DNA from: Adiantum capillus-veneris
Taxonomy: Eukaryota > Streptophyta > Polypodiopsida > Polypodiales > Pteridaceae
Assembly: GCA_014529385.2 (NCBI GenBank)
Contig: CM043944.1
Location: forward strand, 54,913,768 to 54,977,767
Reading direction: 5' to 3'
DNA length: 64,000 bases
The position numbers and the translations under genes were made by a program. A model generated the notes under the pieces. The model saw only the letters and a list, made by a program, of their open reading frames with translations. It ran no database searches and was not told the DNA's origin. Shown piece after piece: positions 1 through 12,661 of this stretch. Positions within the stretch are counted from its first letter, which is position 1. Each line of letters starts with the position of its first letter.

Positions 1-1220
1 ATTGATCAAAATGTGATCCTCAATGCCTATGGGGTTATTTAGTAATCACCCATTGGGTCTTACCCCAAAACTGTGCTTCCATAGACACTCGTAGTGCTAT
101 AGAGAGAGCGAGAGAGAGCGAGAGATCCACACAAGTGAAATGCCTAGCTCTTACAGACAACCATGTTGTTTGAAATTCTTGCTGCATCTATATGCCGTGT
201 TATAGATCAAACTATGCGAGTGAGTTTATCAAACACTCAGCTCAATCGTCGCACCAAAACATGTAGTATTTACGGAATACCCATATGTAAAGGCAAGAAT
301 CTTGCTTGGCCATTAACATTGATTGGGAGTCCACGGGGTAGATCTATTCAAGTTGGAGAACAATCACCCAAGGAAAGTCAATAGTTGGGTCTTACCCAAG
401 ATCTGACAATGACTTTTAGCCAACGTGTGTGGCTCATAGCCCTTATGGCAATTAGTGTTCAATCGACGAACCAATGAAGACTAATTTAGATGGCGTTTTG
501 CCCGATTTCTAGCTGAGAGTTAGATCACCTTGGCTCAGGCTGACTCCCAAAGAAAACATGTTCAAAAGATTCTTAGAAAGTTTTCATTATTCTTTGAGAG
601 AAATAAGAAAAAGAGAGAAGGAGAGCATGCGGGGCAGAGGAACTTTTCTTAAACTATTATGATGTGTATAAAGGGTGCCCATGCTCATGTATATCTTATG
701 CCTAGCGTGCAGCTTATTCTATAAACATGCAACAATCTGCCCGGATGATGCTCTCATCGAGAGAGGTAACAGAAATCACATCCATACGCACCTACCTTGT
801 AGGGGTCGTGATTGTACAAGGAAGACCTAAATATGGCACTTTTCTTGTGAATTAAGTCAGAGATTTAGGTTCTTTTAGTGTGGTTGTGCATTGTCAGCAA
901 CCAGAAAGCATGTTTAAACAATCCAGAACCTTTCTTGTCCTTGACAGAGTGTCTGGTGTTATAGCAAAAGCGTAATCTATGAGGTAGTGGATTTTAGTCC
1001 ACCTAACCAACATGCCTTGCAAGAAAAATTGTAAGACCTTGGCTACTATGATGGCCTCAAGCGTGAGATCCAAAACCATAGGTGCCTTGCACAGTCTGCA
1101 TTGGTAGTGATGCATCATAACGTGATGTCGCCACACATAAAATGGGAGCAAATTTCTAATCGTAGCTATTCCCCAAACTGGCGTGCCAATGCCCTTGATG
1201 CCAAGTCAATAGATAGTATC
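1..1220. other. Flank of Copia-A, no recognisable gene
   Basis: This stretch holds a short GA-rich repeat near 100-125 and low-complexity AT-rich DNA. Short open stretches exist on both strands (the best is 894-1151, minus), but none shows a motif I recognise. It is the host side of the Copia-A 3' LTR. The last bases before the LTR (GTATC, 1216-1220) nearly match the bases after the other LTR (ATATC, 15429-15433) and are the likely target-site duplication. Confidence 0.5.
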
Positions 1221-1449
1221 TGTTGGAAGTAGGGTTGCAGAGAAACGCACACAACTTGGGAGAAGACTCAGGAAGCTCAAGGCACACAATAGAGAGTGTG
1301 TTTACTTAGTGTGGAATGGAAAGATAGATAGCCCTAGAGTAATGGGTATATATACAATGCACGGGAGAAATAACCTCCTTAAGAGGGAAAAAATGCCATG
1401 GTGGTCCTAATGTGTTCACACTCATCACTACCACATGTATATGGTAAAA
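1221..1449 (-). repeat. Copia-A 3' LTR
   Basis: On the plus strand it begins TGTTGGAAGTAGGGTTGCAG and aligns along its length with 15203-15428, including the segments around GTATATATACAATGCACGGG and CCACATGTATATGGTA. The inner end is slightly degenerate: the family start is TGTTA or TGCTA, here TTTTA. It is adjacent to the polypurine tract at about 1450-1457 (GGGGGATT read on the minus strand). It diverges visibly from its partner, so the insertion is not recent. Confidence 0.85.
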
Positions 1450-1523
1450 AATCCCCCTGGAGTGATGCGGTGAACGAGAGCGGGCAAATGAGTAGAGGGA
1501 AGTGCCATGCCCTAAGGACATGA

Positions 1524-4500
1524 TCAGTCCACAAAGGGGAGTAAACCTAAAGCTTTGTGGAAAGCTTCGAGCTTCTCACGAGACAATGCCTTTGTGAAAA
1601 GATCTACAAGGTTGTGTTGGCACATAAGCCAAGATGATCTCTCCTGTTGAGAGCCTCTCCCTGACATAGTGCTAATGCACCTCAATGTGCTTTGTGCGAG
1701 CATGAAAAACTGGGTTCCTCGCAACTACCAATACGCTCTGACTGTCAGTGTAGATAGTGTTGGCAATGTCCTGTCCAACATCCAAATCAGCCATAAGGCT
1801 TCTGAGCCATACACACTCAACCGTAGCTGTGAATACTGCCCTGTACTCAGCCTCACAACTCAAAGTGGCCATAGTAGGTTGCTTCTTGCTCAACCATGAT
1901 ATACATGAGCTACCAAGCATGAAACAAAAACCGCTTGCGGACACTCGCATGTCAAAACAACCAGCCCAATATGAGTCCGAAAAGGCATGTAAGTCTGGCG
2001 GCAATGATCCCCCCTTGGGATAAAACAAGCGAAGATGTAAAGTGCCACTAAGGTAGCACAAAATCATCTTGACAGCCTGCCAATGCTTAGACCCTGGGCT
2101 ATGCATAAATTTGCTGACCTGTGAGACTGCAAACTGAATATCCGGCCTCGTGTTGCATACATAAATGAGGCAGCCAACAATAGTTTGGTAAAGAGTGACA
2201 TCAACATGATCACCAGCATCATGTAGACTCAACTTCAAACATGTTTCCATGGGAGTGGCAATAGGTTTGCAATCCTCAAGTCCAAACTTACATAGTAATG
2301 TATCTATGTAACTTTTTTGACACAAGGCAATGCCACCATCACACTGCTTAAACTGTATACCCAAGTAATGATGCAACGCCCCAAATATTTCATCTTAAAA
2401 TTAGCATTAAAATCAGTATTAAATTCAGAAATATGTCTCTCATTTGGTCCAATGATCAGCAAATCATCTACATAAAGAACCACAATGAGAAGTACATCAC
2501 CCTCATGCTTTACATACAATGTGCTTTCTATTGGACTGTTAACGAAAGACTTGTTTGACCAAATGAGTGTCAACTTTCTCATACCAAGCACGAGGAGATT
2601 GTTTCAACCCATACAAAGCCTTCTTACATCTGCACACTTTTTCCTCTTGTCCTTTCTTGACAAAACCGCGAGGCTGGATTACATAAACTTCCTCAAATAT
2701 GTCACCATTTAAGAAAGCAGTAACAATGTCTGATTGATGTACATCCCAACCAAAATGAGCTGCCAATGCACATAGAAAATGCACAGTAGTCATACGACAA
2801 GTGGGAGCAAAAGTCTCTTCATAATCTATGCCTTTTTGATGTGCATAACCCTTTGCAACAAGTGGAGCCTTATGGCGATCAATCTCATTATCCCGCTTGC
2901 GTTTCAAATTGTAAACCCACAACGTACCAATGGCCTTTTTGCCAGGAGGAAAATCACATAAAGTTTATGTGTCATTTTCTATAAGTGCATCATATTCTGA
3001 TTGCATGGTAGCCATCCAATTTTCTCAATTCTGTTCTTCATCAAAAGACAGAGGTTCCTCAACATCATGTAAGTTAGACACAGCCAAAGCATAACAATCT
3101 GATGCATAAGATGCATGGTGAGAGCCTGAACAAGTACGACTAGACATAGGTGCATCGAATTTACTAACACGCAAAGTGTGCACCAGCCATTTTGGCATAC
3201 CTCTAGCTTGCTCACTTTCAACCCTTTCATCATCAAGTACATCATGTACATCTACACCAATAATAGGCTGATCTATAACATTTTCTGAAACCCCTGTAGG
3301 CTGTACATTTGCCTCATTGGAATTTACATTTGAGCATCCACCACTGAAAAGAGGCAACAAAGTGTCATAAATGTCCTGTGAGCTTACATTAATGTCTCTA
3401 GTATATGACAGCAAGGGCTGAACAGAATCTTCCATAAACACTACATCTTGTGAAACCAGAATTTACACTTTGTTTACGAATGATACAACCTGTAACCTTT
3501 GCTTCCAGCACTATAACCAACAAAAATACATTTGACAGTCTTATCATCCAATTTTATGTGTTGTGTTTGTGGCACCAAAGCATATGCCACACAACCCAAA
3601 ACATGCATGTGCTCAATAGAAGGCTTTCTATCATGCCATGCTTCATATGGAGTAATAGATTGCAAAGCTTTCGTAGGACACCTGTTTAGTACATAAGTGG
3701 CACACATGATGGCCTCAAGCCAAAAAGAATGCGGCAAAGCTTGATTTTGGACCATACATCGTGCCATTTCAGTAAGTGACCTGTTTTTCCTCTCAACAAC
3801 ACCATTTTGCCAAGGTGTATAAGGCACTGAACATTGGTGTTTTATCCCACGACTAGCCAAAAATGCATTAAATTCATGAGACATATACTCCCCTCCTCGA
3901 TCAGTACGAAGGGTGCCCATAGTACATTTGGATACATTTTCAGCCATAGCAAAAAATTGTTTGAAGCACATAAAACTTTAGACTTAGCTTTAAGCGAAAA
4001 TACCCATGCATCCCTGGAGTAATCATCAATGAAAGTCACGAAGTAAAGGTAATTGCCCAAGGACGGAGTTTGCATGGGTCCACAAACATCACTATGCACA
4101 AGTTGTAACCTGCATGTGGCCCTAATTGAACCATCCTTTGGAAACTTAGAATGCTGAATTTTACCCAAAATATAGCCTTCACAAACATGTTTGACCAGTG
4201 CTTCAAGAGGCGGCAAAGAAGCAACCATGTCAGATTTTTGCAAACGCAACAAACTGGCAAAATTCAGATGACCAAAACGTGCATCCAAAGTTTTGCATCT
4301 GATGAAATAGCCCTTGAATCTGCAACTGCATTTGCAAAATTTTGTCCAAACTTGTCATACAAAGTGAGCTTATACAACCCACCACACAAAAGCCCAGATG
4401 CAAAAATTTCATCACCAAAACTAAGATCATAAACTGTACATCTGTCATCCACAAATTTGACTACAAGTCCAAGTCTAGCAAGTGCGGATACAGACAAAAG

Positions 4501-5497
4501 ATTCTTCTTGATCCCAGGTACATAAAGTGCATCAACAAGTGTGAAAGAGCTGCCATTTGTAGCAGTAATCACAATCTTTCCAACTCCTTGAACCGGATAA
4601 GAGGCATTGTTGGCACAAGTGACTGAATTCCCATGAGGGACAGACTCGAGAGAGGTGAAAAATTCACGATGTGAGGTAATGTGCTTTGTAGCACCACTGT
4701 CCAAATACCACACATGTGAATCTGCAGCAGCAACTGACAAGCATGCATCATGGATAGCAGGATTGTAAGTGCACTCTACGCTAAAAGCCCATTCTGCATC
4801 AACATCAACAACATAGTCTCCTTTCACAGAAGACTCAACAACGGTTGAATTTGTAGTGGAGCCAGCATTTGCAGTGGAACCACCTTCTTTCTTCTTAGCC
4901 TCTTTGGCCTTCAACTTAGGACACTGCTTGATCAAGTGATCATTAGCTTTACAATAATGGCAATGCATCTTCTTTTTGCCCTTATCACCATAATTTCCAG
5001 ATCAAGTGATGCCAGCAGAAGCATTGGGAACAGAAGTTTTGCCACTCGCAGCAGAACCATAAGAAGTGGTTGCATTGCTGCCACCACCCTTTCTTTGAGA
5101 GCATGTTCAATTGCACATTGTCTACTCCTGTTTTTTCTAGAAAGTGACTCTTGTAACAGCAATATGCATAAGGCATCAAACTTGACAACTTCAGAATTTC
5201 CTTGGGTCATAAGTCTCCAAGTACTAGCAAAAGTCTAGTAAGAATCTGGTAAGGCATCAAGAACAGTCTGCACAAGGGAGCTATCTAAAATGACTTCACC
5301 TGCAGAAATAAGCTGTTTATTGATATCCTTGACGCCAGCAACGAAAGTGTCCATATCATCTTCCTCATGCATAATCTTCGACTCCAACTCTTTACGCAAC
5401 AAATCAATTTTAGCCTCATTGCGACTTGCATAAAGACCAGCCAATATATCCCAAGCCTGTTTTGCTGATTTTGTTGAACGAATGTGAGGAACAATGG
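1524..5497 (-). pseudogene. Copia-A gag C-terminal half, protease, integrase, RT, RNase H (broken)
   Basis: Copia polyprotein remnants on the minus strand, in order: gag C-terminal half from 5497 (KQAWDILAGLYASRNEAK), CCHC knuckle CHYCKANDHLIKQC near 4960, aspartic protease motif WYLDSGATKHIT near 4720, integrase pieces with HSDVCGPM, LRTDRGGEY and NGVVERKNR (about 4290-3480), RT from about 2920 with ALYGLKQSPRAWYE and the catalytic YVDDL near 2480, then RNase H with SCEAEYRA and YTDSQS (2380-1672) and a conserved tail ending at 1524. Domains fall in different frames with internal stops. All catalytic signatures survive, so this is a decayed but once complete element. Confidence 0.88.
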
Positions 5498-7104
5498 TGT
5501 CATAAAATCTAATATCTAACTAACCCAAATGATTTTCTCATATTAAATTGATCACTTAATGTGGGAGAATAAACGGGAACAAGTGTTAGGATATAGGTAT
5601 GTGCTTATAGATCTATCTCAACACGGGGCCAATGGTAAAGGGGCCCAAAAAGGAGATGGTCTATCAAAGAGCAAGGCTAACCAATGGAGCATAAGACCTT
5701 AGGGTTAGCTTCATTGAAGACCTCCAATAAATCTGTGTAAAAGTCCTTTGACCTTAAGTAAGCTAGGGCTGAGCTTGAGGTGGGAACCCGGCCCAAGCTC
5801 GAGGTGCTTGTCATGCTTGAGGTGTTTTTCATGCTTGAGGTGCTTGATTAAGATGCTTGGGGTGCTTGACTGGCTCCATGCTTGAGGTGCTTGACTTGCT
5901 GCATGATTAAAGTACTTGAGGTGCCTTGAGAAGCTTGCCTGAGATGCTTGTGGGAACACCCCCTAGTTCAAGTGCTTTGTCATGCTTGGTGAGTAAGGTG
6001 CTTGATCACCTAAAAGTCAAAAGCATTCCTACAAGAGGGGGGGCGAGCCCTTTTCCTAGGGGCTAGAGAGAGAACACCCACTCACACACACAAGGGAAGC
6101 CCAACTTGAAGAGGCAGCAAGGACACATGTCAGGCCCCTACCCATGTTACCTTCATGTGTTGCTTGAAGCCTATTGGCTAGGCTTCAAAGGGGTCCAATG
6201 ATAAATTACATGAATTATCTAATTGTTTTAGCATTTATCAAGTCCTCTCTCTCAAAGGGGAAAGGGGGACACTTGTCCCAAGGCTACCCATGTTGCTTGT
6301 AATGGCTCTTGCTTGTGATTGGCTAGGCTTGGAGGGGTCCAATGAGCTTCAGGCATGAGCTACAAGGGGGGGTCGACCCAAGCAAGCTAGGGGGGTGCCT
6401 AGGGGGTATACTCACCCATACACACTCACAAGCACTCTCATTGTGTGATATGCAAAGTGCAAGAGCTCCCTCTCCAAGCAAGTAGAGGTTGAGAGCCTAC
6501 ACCAACACTCTTGGCTATGGAGTGCAAATCCAACCAAGAGCCATGCTTCAATGCTTAAGCTTGCCATATCCTTCTTCTTCATTACTATGCTATTATGTAT
6601 GCTAGCAACAAGAGTATGATAAGTGAGGAACTAATTCTTTCTCCTACGAAATGTTTCTTCTTCCTCTTCCCTACCCTCATTCCCTGCTAGCTCTCTCCAC
6701 CTTCGAAGGTGTTTGAGGTCTTGGGACTGAGGCTTGGGATAGTTAAAGCTTTCTTCAAGTTTATGTTATGTTTGTGGTGCATGAAGCCTTCCATCTTCAT
6801 GGCATCACCTAGGTCACAAGGAACACAAAGACTGTATTGTAACAAGTCTCTCTTTATGGGACAAATCATAATACAAATGCCTATTGGAGGGGGGACCGGC
6901 TCCACATAAATCCGGTCCTCAATTGTTGTCATGTTCTCTAAACTCTCTCTCTTGCAAAAGTATTGTCTATGCCAAGTTAACTAATTGCTATGATTATGTT
7001 GCTATCTTCAATTATGTCTACCCGCTATGCTCACAAAATCATTTCTTGAAAGTACTCTCATTAAATTCCGCTATTCTCAAATTGAATAGGCAAATTCCAT
7101 TACA
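5498..7104 (+). repeat. Gypsy-B 5' LTR
   Basis: Starts TGTCATAAAATC and ends CCATTACA, followed by T and the primer site. 1607 bp, nearly identical to 12662-14268. A central block (about 5780-5960) is built from degenerate repeats of CTTGAGGTGCTTGA and CATGCTTGAGGTG. A CT-rich tract and CTCTCTCTTGC lie near the 3' end. Confidence 0.93.
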
Positions 7105-7105
7105 T

Positions 7106-7117
7106 TGGTATCAGAGC
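7106..7117 (+). promoter_or_regulatory. Gypsy-B primer binding site (initiator tRNA-Met)
   Basis: TGGTATCAGAGC lies one base after the 5' LTR. It is the standard plant retrotransposon sequence complementary to the 3' end of initiator tRNA-Met, where minus-strand cDNA synthesis starts. Confidence 0.9.
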
Positions 7118-7519
7118 ATTTGGTTTCTCTTTTCTTGCTTAAGAAGAGAGGTCCTTAAGTAGCCTATAAATGGTTGATGTTGTTAATTATAATAGAGTAA
7201 GTGGAACTGGGATCTAATACCGGTTTTGTTAAGCCCACTATGTGGGGGATGGTGCACACCTCGGGAGCTTTGGACTTAATAATGGAGTCTTTTTCGACTT
7301 GCCTACGGCTTTACCATTATTGAGGCATAAGAAGTCCGAAAGGAGCTAACCCTTGGCAACTCTGCTATGTTAGACCTACTCCTCTACTCTCTATAATTAA
7401 CCACTTTGAGCCGTGGGTGTAGATACTTAAGAGCCAATTTTCAAAGGCTAAGAGGAGTGGCAACTAAGGTTTTGAATTGCCAAAGCATACACTAAGTACA
7501 TACATAAAATTTTGTTAAC

Positions 7520-10500
7520 ATGGCTGACAATAATCAAGAGAGTAGAATGAACATTGATAGCTTTGATTTTGCACATGAAGGTGCTAATGATGATGCTCCC
7601 ATGTTTGTGAATTATCTTGTGACTAGGTTGCAACAAGCTATGGGCAACCCTACCTTGCAAGCCGAAGTTACTCAACAACTTCGTGCCTATGGAATTTCCC
7701 TTCCTCTCCAAGAGGAGAGAGAGCTTAGGAGGCCTCTTGAAGAGACCCCCAAAAGAAGACTCTCTCCCATTCGAGAGGAGGAATCCAAAGAGAAAGAAAG
7801 CAATGAAAGTCTAAGTTCTTCTGAAGATGTGGCTCCACGAAGAAGGCGGTCTAAACGATCGCCTACTCCTCCCAAGAGTAAAAGAGCAACCCATAGTCCT
7901 TCTCCTCATCACTCTCAAAGGCAAGAGAGGAAACAAAGGAAGAAAAGGGCTAGGAAGAGGTCACCCTCTTCTCCTTCTTCTTCACCTTCCTTCTCTCCCG
8001 ATGAAAGTTATGGCTATTCTCCTAGAGAATACAAGAGGGGAGGGCATCGCAAATCATTTCCTGCATGGCGAAGGTCACAAAAGCTAAAGAAGTTCAAGGA
8101 GGGAGGAAAGAGTATCTCTTTTCTCACCTACGATGGCACCTTTGGTGCTACCGACAAAGTGTTGGCCTTCATCCAGCAATTTGATGCGGCCTTTGGGGAC
8201 GAGGGCTTCACAGAGTCCTCCAAGCTACGCCATGTAGCTATGCACTTCCAAAAATCAGCTCGTCAATGGTGGGCTAGCCTTCGTGGCAATGGAGAAGCCC
8301 CAAAGACATGGAAAACTCTACGAGTTTCCATCATGAAGCAATTTCTTCCAAGCGATACTAAAGATAAAGTTCTTACCGAATGGCGCGGCTTGAAGCTCCT
8401 CTCTCATGAGTCTATCAACAAGTATGTAGATAAGTTTTGGGATTTACATCTCAAAGCTACTGTCTTTCAAAAGATAGACTTTGCCGAGCAAAGACAGCAA
8501 TTCTGTGCGGGATTACCTGAAGAGATGGCCGAATATATCAACTCTCAACGGCCCGGTACTATTACCGAAGTAATCCACCACACCATGGTTGCTTCACGCA
8601 TCAATTTCCATCAAGGGGCTAGACGTAATGTCAAGCCCATGGAAAACAAAGATAAAAATGATGCAAAGGGGAAATCCAATGCTCCTAATAATTCCCAAGG
8701 CACTTCCAACAACAACAACAACAATCGGTCCAAGGAGAAGGGAGTTTACAAAGGTAAAAACAAACTCTCTCCTAAAGAGCTTGAAGCTTTTTGCAAGGAC
8801 CATAAGTGTTTCAAGTGTGGGGAGCAAGGACATGGCTATCGTTCTTGCCCCAAGAAGAATACTCGCAATGAGACTCCTAGGGCTTCCACCATCGAAGCTC
8901 CAAAAGAGGATGCTCATTGCAAAGGATCATCACTCTCCTATGCTTGGGGAAAGGTACGAGAGCATGATGCCTTCATCTTGTTTGACCCTGGCTCTACTCT
9001 CAACTTCATATCAATAGAGTTGGCCACCAAGTTGGGCATTCAAGCTTTTGAGATGGGAGATATAGTAACAGCTGATGCAGCTTTCAAGGGACAACAAGCC
9101 TCCGTTACTCCCTTGATTGGGAAGTTGAGGCTTCATGTCCAAAGCTATGTCGACAAAGAAGACTTCTTCATCTCTCCCCTCCAACATCAGGATGTTATCC
9201 TAGGGGCACCATGGTTTGATCGCATGGCTGCCAACATGAAGTTCCCTGAAAGGAGAATTTACTTCACCTACAGGGGAAAGAACATGTATGTAGATGCTAG
9301 TGAGCGTGGTCGCACTATTCCACTTGTAAATCCTCTTTCTTTTGATAAATCAATGAAGAGCTCAGTTTCTGTGTACATGATTTATGTCAAAGAGTCTCTA
9401 AAAGCTAATAATGTTTCATCAAATGAAAATGATAGGAATCAAGAAGAGTTAGACTTGTCTACTTTTCTAAAAGGATTCCAAGATGTGTTCATCGATGATA
9501 TCCCTATGGACCTACCTCCAAAACGAGGGGATGATGACCATCGTATTGAGCTCCTTCCAGGAAGCTCACCGCCTAACAAACCTCCTTATCGAGTCTCACA
9601 AGCTCAACAAGAGGAGATCATGAGGCAAGTACAAGAGCTGGTAGACAAAGGGATGGTGAGTCCTAGTTCCTCTCCCTTTTGTTCTCCAGTCCTTTTAGTG
9701 CAAAAGAAAGATGGTACATACCGTATGTGTGTGGACTATCGAGCACTAAACCATATCACTATTAAAAACAGATTTCCCGTACCTCGGGTAGAAGATCTGT
9801 TTGATAAGCTACAAGGCTCTACCTACTTCAGTAGGATTGACCTTAAGAGTGGCTATCATCAAATAAGGATAGTGGATGAGGATATCTGAAAGACCGCGTT
9901 TCGCACAACATTTGGTCTTTATGAATATCTAGTCATGCCTTTTGGCTTGACTAATGCACCAGCTACGTTCAATCGTTTGATGGAGAAAATTTTTAGACCA
10001 TATCAAAAATTCACTGGAGTGTTCTTCGATGATATCATCATCTACTCCAAGTCTTTGGAGGAACATAAGCAACATCTGCAAGTGATTTTTCAAGCCTTGA
10101 GGGAGAACAAACTTTTTCTCAACCAAAAGAAAAGTGAATTCTTCCTTCAAGAGATTCAATATCTAGGCCATATTATCTCTCACGATGGTATTCGTATGGA
10201 TCCATCAAAGTTAGAGGTAATAAAATCATGGCCTAACCCAAGGAATCTACATGAGCTAAGAAGCTTTATTGGTATGTGTGCATACTATAGACGCTTCATA
10301 GCAAAATTCTCTCAAGTGGCAGGACCACTACACGACTTAACCAAGAAGAACGTTAAGTTTGTATGGACTGCTAAGGAGCAAAATTCTTTTGAAAAACTCA
10401 AAGAGAAGCTTACTTCCCAACCAGTCCTCGTGCTTCTGGATCTCTCAAAGCCCTTTGAGGTCCAATGTGATGCTTGTGGTGATTGCCTTGGAGCGGTTTT

Positions 10501-12301
10501 GCTTCAAGAAGGGCATGCCATAGCATATGAGAGCCGAAGGCTCAATGGTGATGAACGAGTCTTGGGCATTTATGAGAAAGAGCTTTTAGCTGTTCTACAT
10601 GCCCTAGACACATGGAAGCACTACCTATTGGGGACTCCATTTATCCTACGAACCGACCACCCAAGTCTCAAGTATTTCATGACGCAAACCAAGCTTTCTG
10701 ACAAACAAATGAGGTGGGCAAATTTTCTTTCGCAATTTAATTTTCATATTGCTCACATAGCTGGTAAGCACAATCAAGTTGCCGATGCACTTTCACGACG
10801 ACCAAAAGTTAATGCGGTGTCTATAGCTACTCACAATGATCTATCCTCTATGATAGATGAGTATGCTACTAACCCTGACTTTAGAGACATAATGTCAGCC
10901 CTTGCTTTGGGGAAGAAAGAGGAACCATTCACCTTGCAGGATGGTTATCTTCTTCACGGCAATAGGCTATGTGTTACCCATTCCCTTCGTGAGAAGGTTA
11001 TGTATGAATCCCATGCTCCTCCATATGCAGGGCATAGAGGTATTCAACCTACTCTCCGAGGAGTAGAGACGTATTTCTATTGGCCTACCATGAAAGTGGA
11101 CATACAAGAGTATGTTTCAAAATGTGTAGTATGCCAAAAGACCAAGTATGATAGAGGGAAGCAACCTGGATTACTCCAGCCATTGCCTATTCCAAATTCA
11201 CCATGGGAGAGTATATCCATGGATTTCATCTTTGGATTACCCAAGTCTATCCATGGGAATACAGGAATATGGACAATAGTCGACAGGTTTAGCAAGCAAG
11301 CACATTTTATTCCTGTCAAAAAGACTATTAAGGCACATCAAATGGCAACTCTCTTCATATCTCAGATTTTCAAACACCATGGATTACCCACATCCATCAT
11401 GTCAGATAGAGATCCTAGAATGACCAGTAATTTCTGGAAAGGTCTCTTTGAAAATCTAGGAACAAGATTGAATTTCTCTTCGGCCTATCACCCACAAACG
11501 GATGGCCAAAGTGAGATAGCCAATCTTACGATACTCGATCTACTCAAGACTTATGTTACCGAAGTAGATCAACGCTCACAATGGGAAAAGTATTTACCGC
11601 TAGTAGAGTATGCCTACAATAATACTGTACATACTTCTACGGGCAAAGCACCTTTCGAGATCATAGAAGGAAGACCTAAAAGTCCCTTGCTACTGAAAGT
11701 ACATGGGAAAATCTTCGCCGCCGATGAGTATAGCCGTGACCTACAAGAATCTTTTCAAAAGATTAGGGAGGCTATAGCCATCTCTCAACAAAGGCAAAAA
11801 GCTGTTGCTGATAAGCACAGAAGAGCCTTAATGCTCAAAGAAAATGATTGGGTCTTACTCAAGTTTCCTAAGGCTCGATTAAGGCAAACGACGGGCAAAA
11901 ATCCTACGGGCCATCAAAAGTATTATGCTAAACTAGCAAAAAGATACTATGGTCCTTTCCAAATCTTGAAGCCTATCAATGAGACGGCTTATCAACTCAA
12001 GTTGCCCAACCATTGGCTTATACACAATGCCTTTCATGTAAGCTTACTTAAGCCCTACAAAGGAGAGCCACCAATTGAACCAATTATTGAAGACCCTCCC
12101 GAAGCTGAAGACCAAGAAGAGGTGCTACAACCCGAAGCTATCCTTCAGCATGAAGACAAGGTACTACGACATGGTAAGATTATCCGACGGTATCTTATTA
12201 AGTTCAAAAATTATCCTTTTGAAGATGCTAAATGGATGCAAGGAGTACAACTTAAGGATAGTATGAACCTTGTCAATGCTTACCTTGCTACATTAGAGTA
12301 A
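7520..12301 (+). pseudogene. Gypsy-B gag-pol polyprotein with one in-frame stop
   Basis: A single frame of about 1593 codons interrupted only by TGA at 9887-9889, inside the RT where relatives have tryptophan. Domains by approximate residue: basic/serine-rich N-terminus (80-170), gag capsid region with ARQWWASLR (200-370), CCHC knuckle [14 protein letters not shown] (430), protease with [11 protein letters not shown] (488), RT with [11 protein letters not shown] (736) and FDDIIIYS (834), RNase H (975-1095), integrase zinc finger (1162-1210), DDE core with SDRDPRM and YHPQTDGQSE (1235-1335), and a chromodomain-like C-terminus (1538-1590). FDDI replaces the commoner YDDI, and DPGS replaces DSGA/DTGA. 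The ATG at 7520 is the first in frame after a 415-bp leader. Read-through or trans-complementation would be needed for activity. Confidence 0.9.
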
Positions 12302-12648
12302 GCAAATGTACAAATTTCTTTTAAATAACTCATGTTTTTGTCTTATATGACTAGTCCTCTTTTTAATTGTGCACAAAATTTAACTAGTATGCATGCTTAG
12401 AATCATGTTTGTGATGACGACGTCTCTCAAACACCAAGTAGAATTTGTCACTCTACTTTGGGATAATAAAATGGACTAAAGAGCAGACATGCTTGCGGCA
12501 GCTATGTCTCCCAAGCACCAAATGGATTAGTCATCCATCTTGGAAAGATGTCATAGGGTAAAAAGGGATCCTTTACCCGCTAAGTAAGATTGACTAATGA
12601 CTAAGACTTTATCTTTTCTACCTCATAGTCGAGGACGACTATGATTTC

Positions 12649-12661
12649 AAGAGAGAGGTAA
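12649..12661 (+). promoter_or_regulatory. Gypsy-B polypurine tract
   Basis: AAGAGAGAGGTAA lies immediately upstream of the 3' LTR start TGTCAT, the expected place for plus-strand priming. Confidence 0.7.

Noticed and set aside
163-384. 73-aa ORF near the left edge as a gene
   Set aside because: No recognisable motif, no homology pattern, and in repeat-like DNA.
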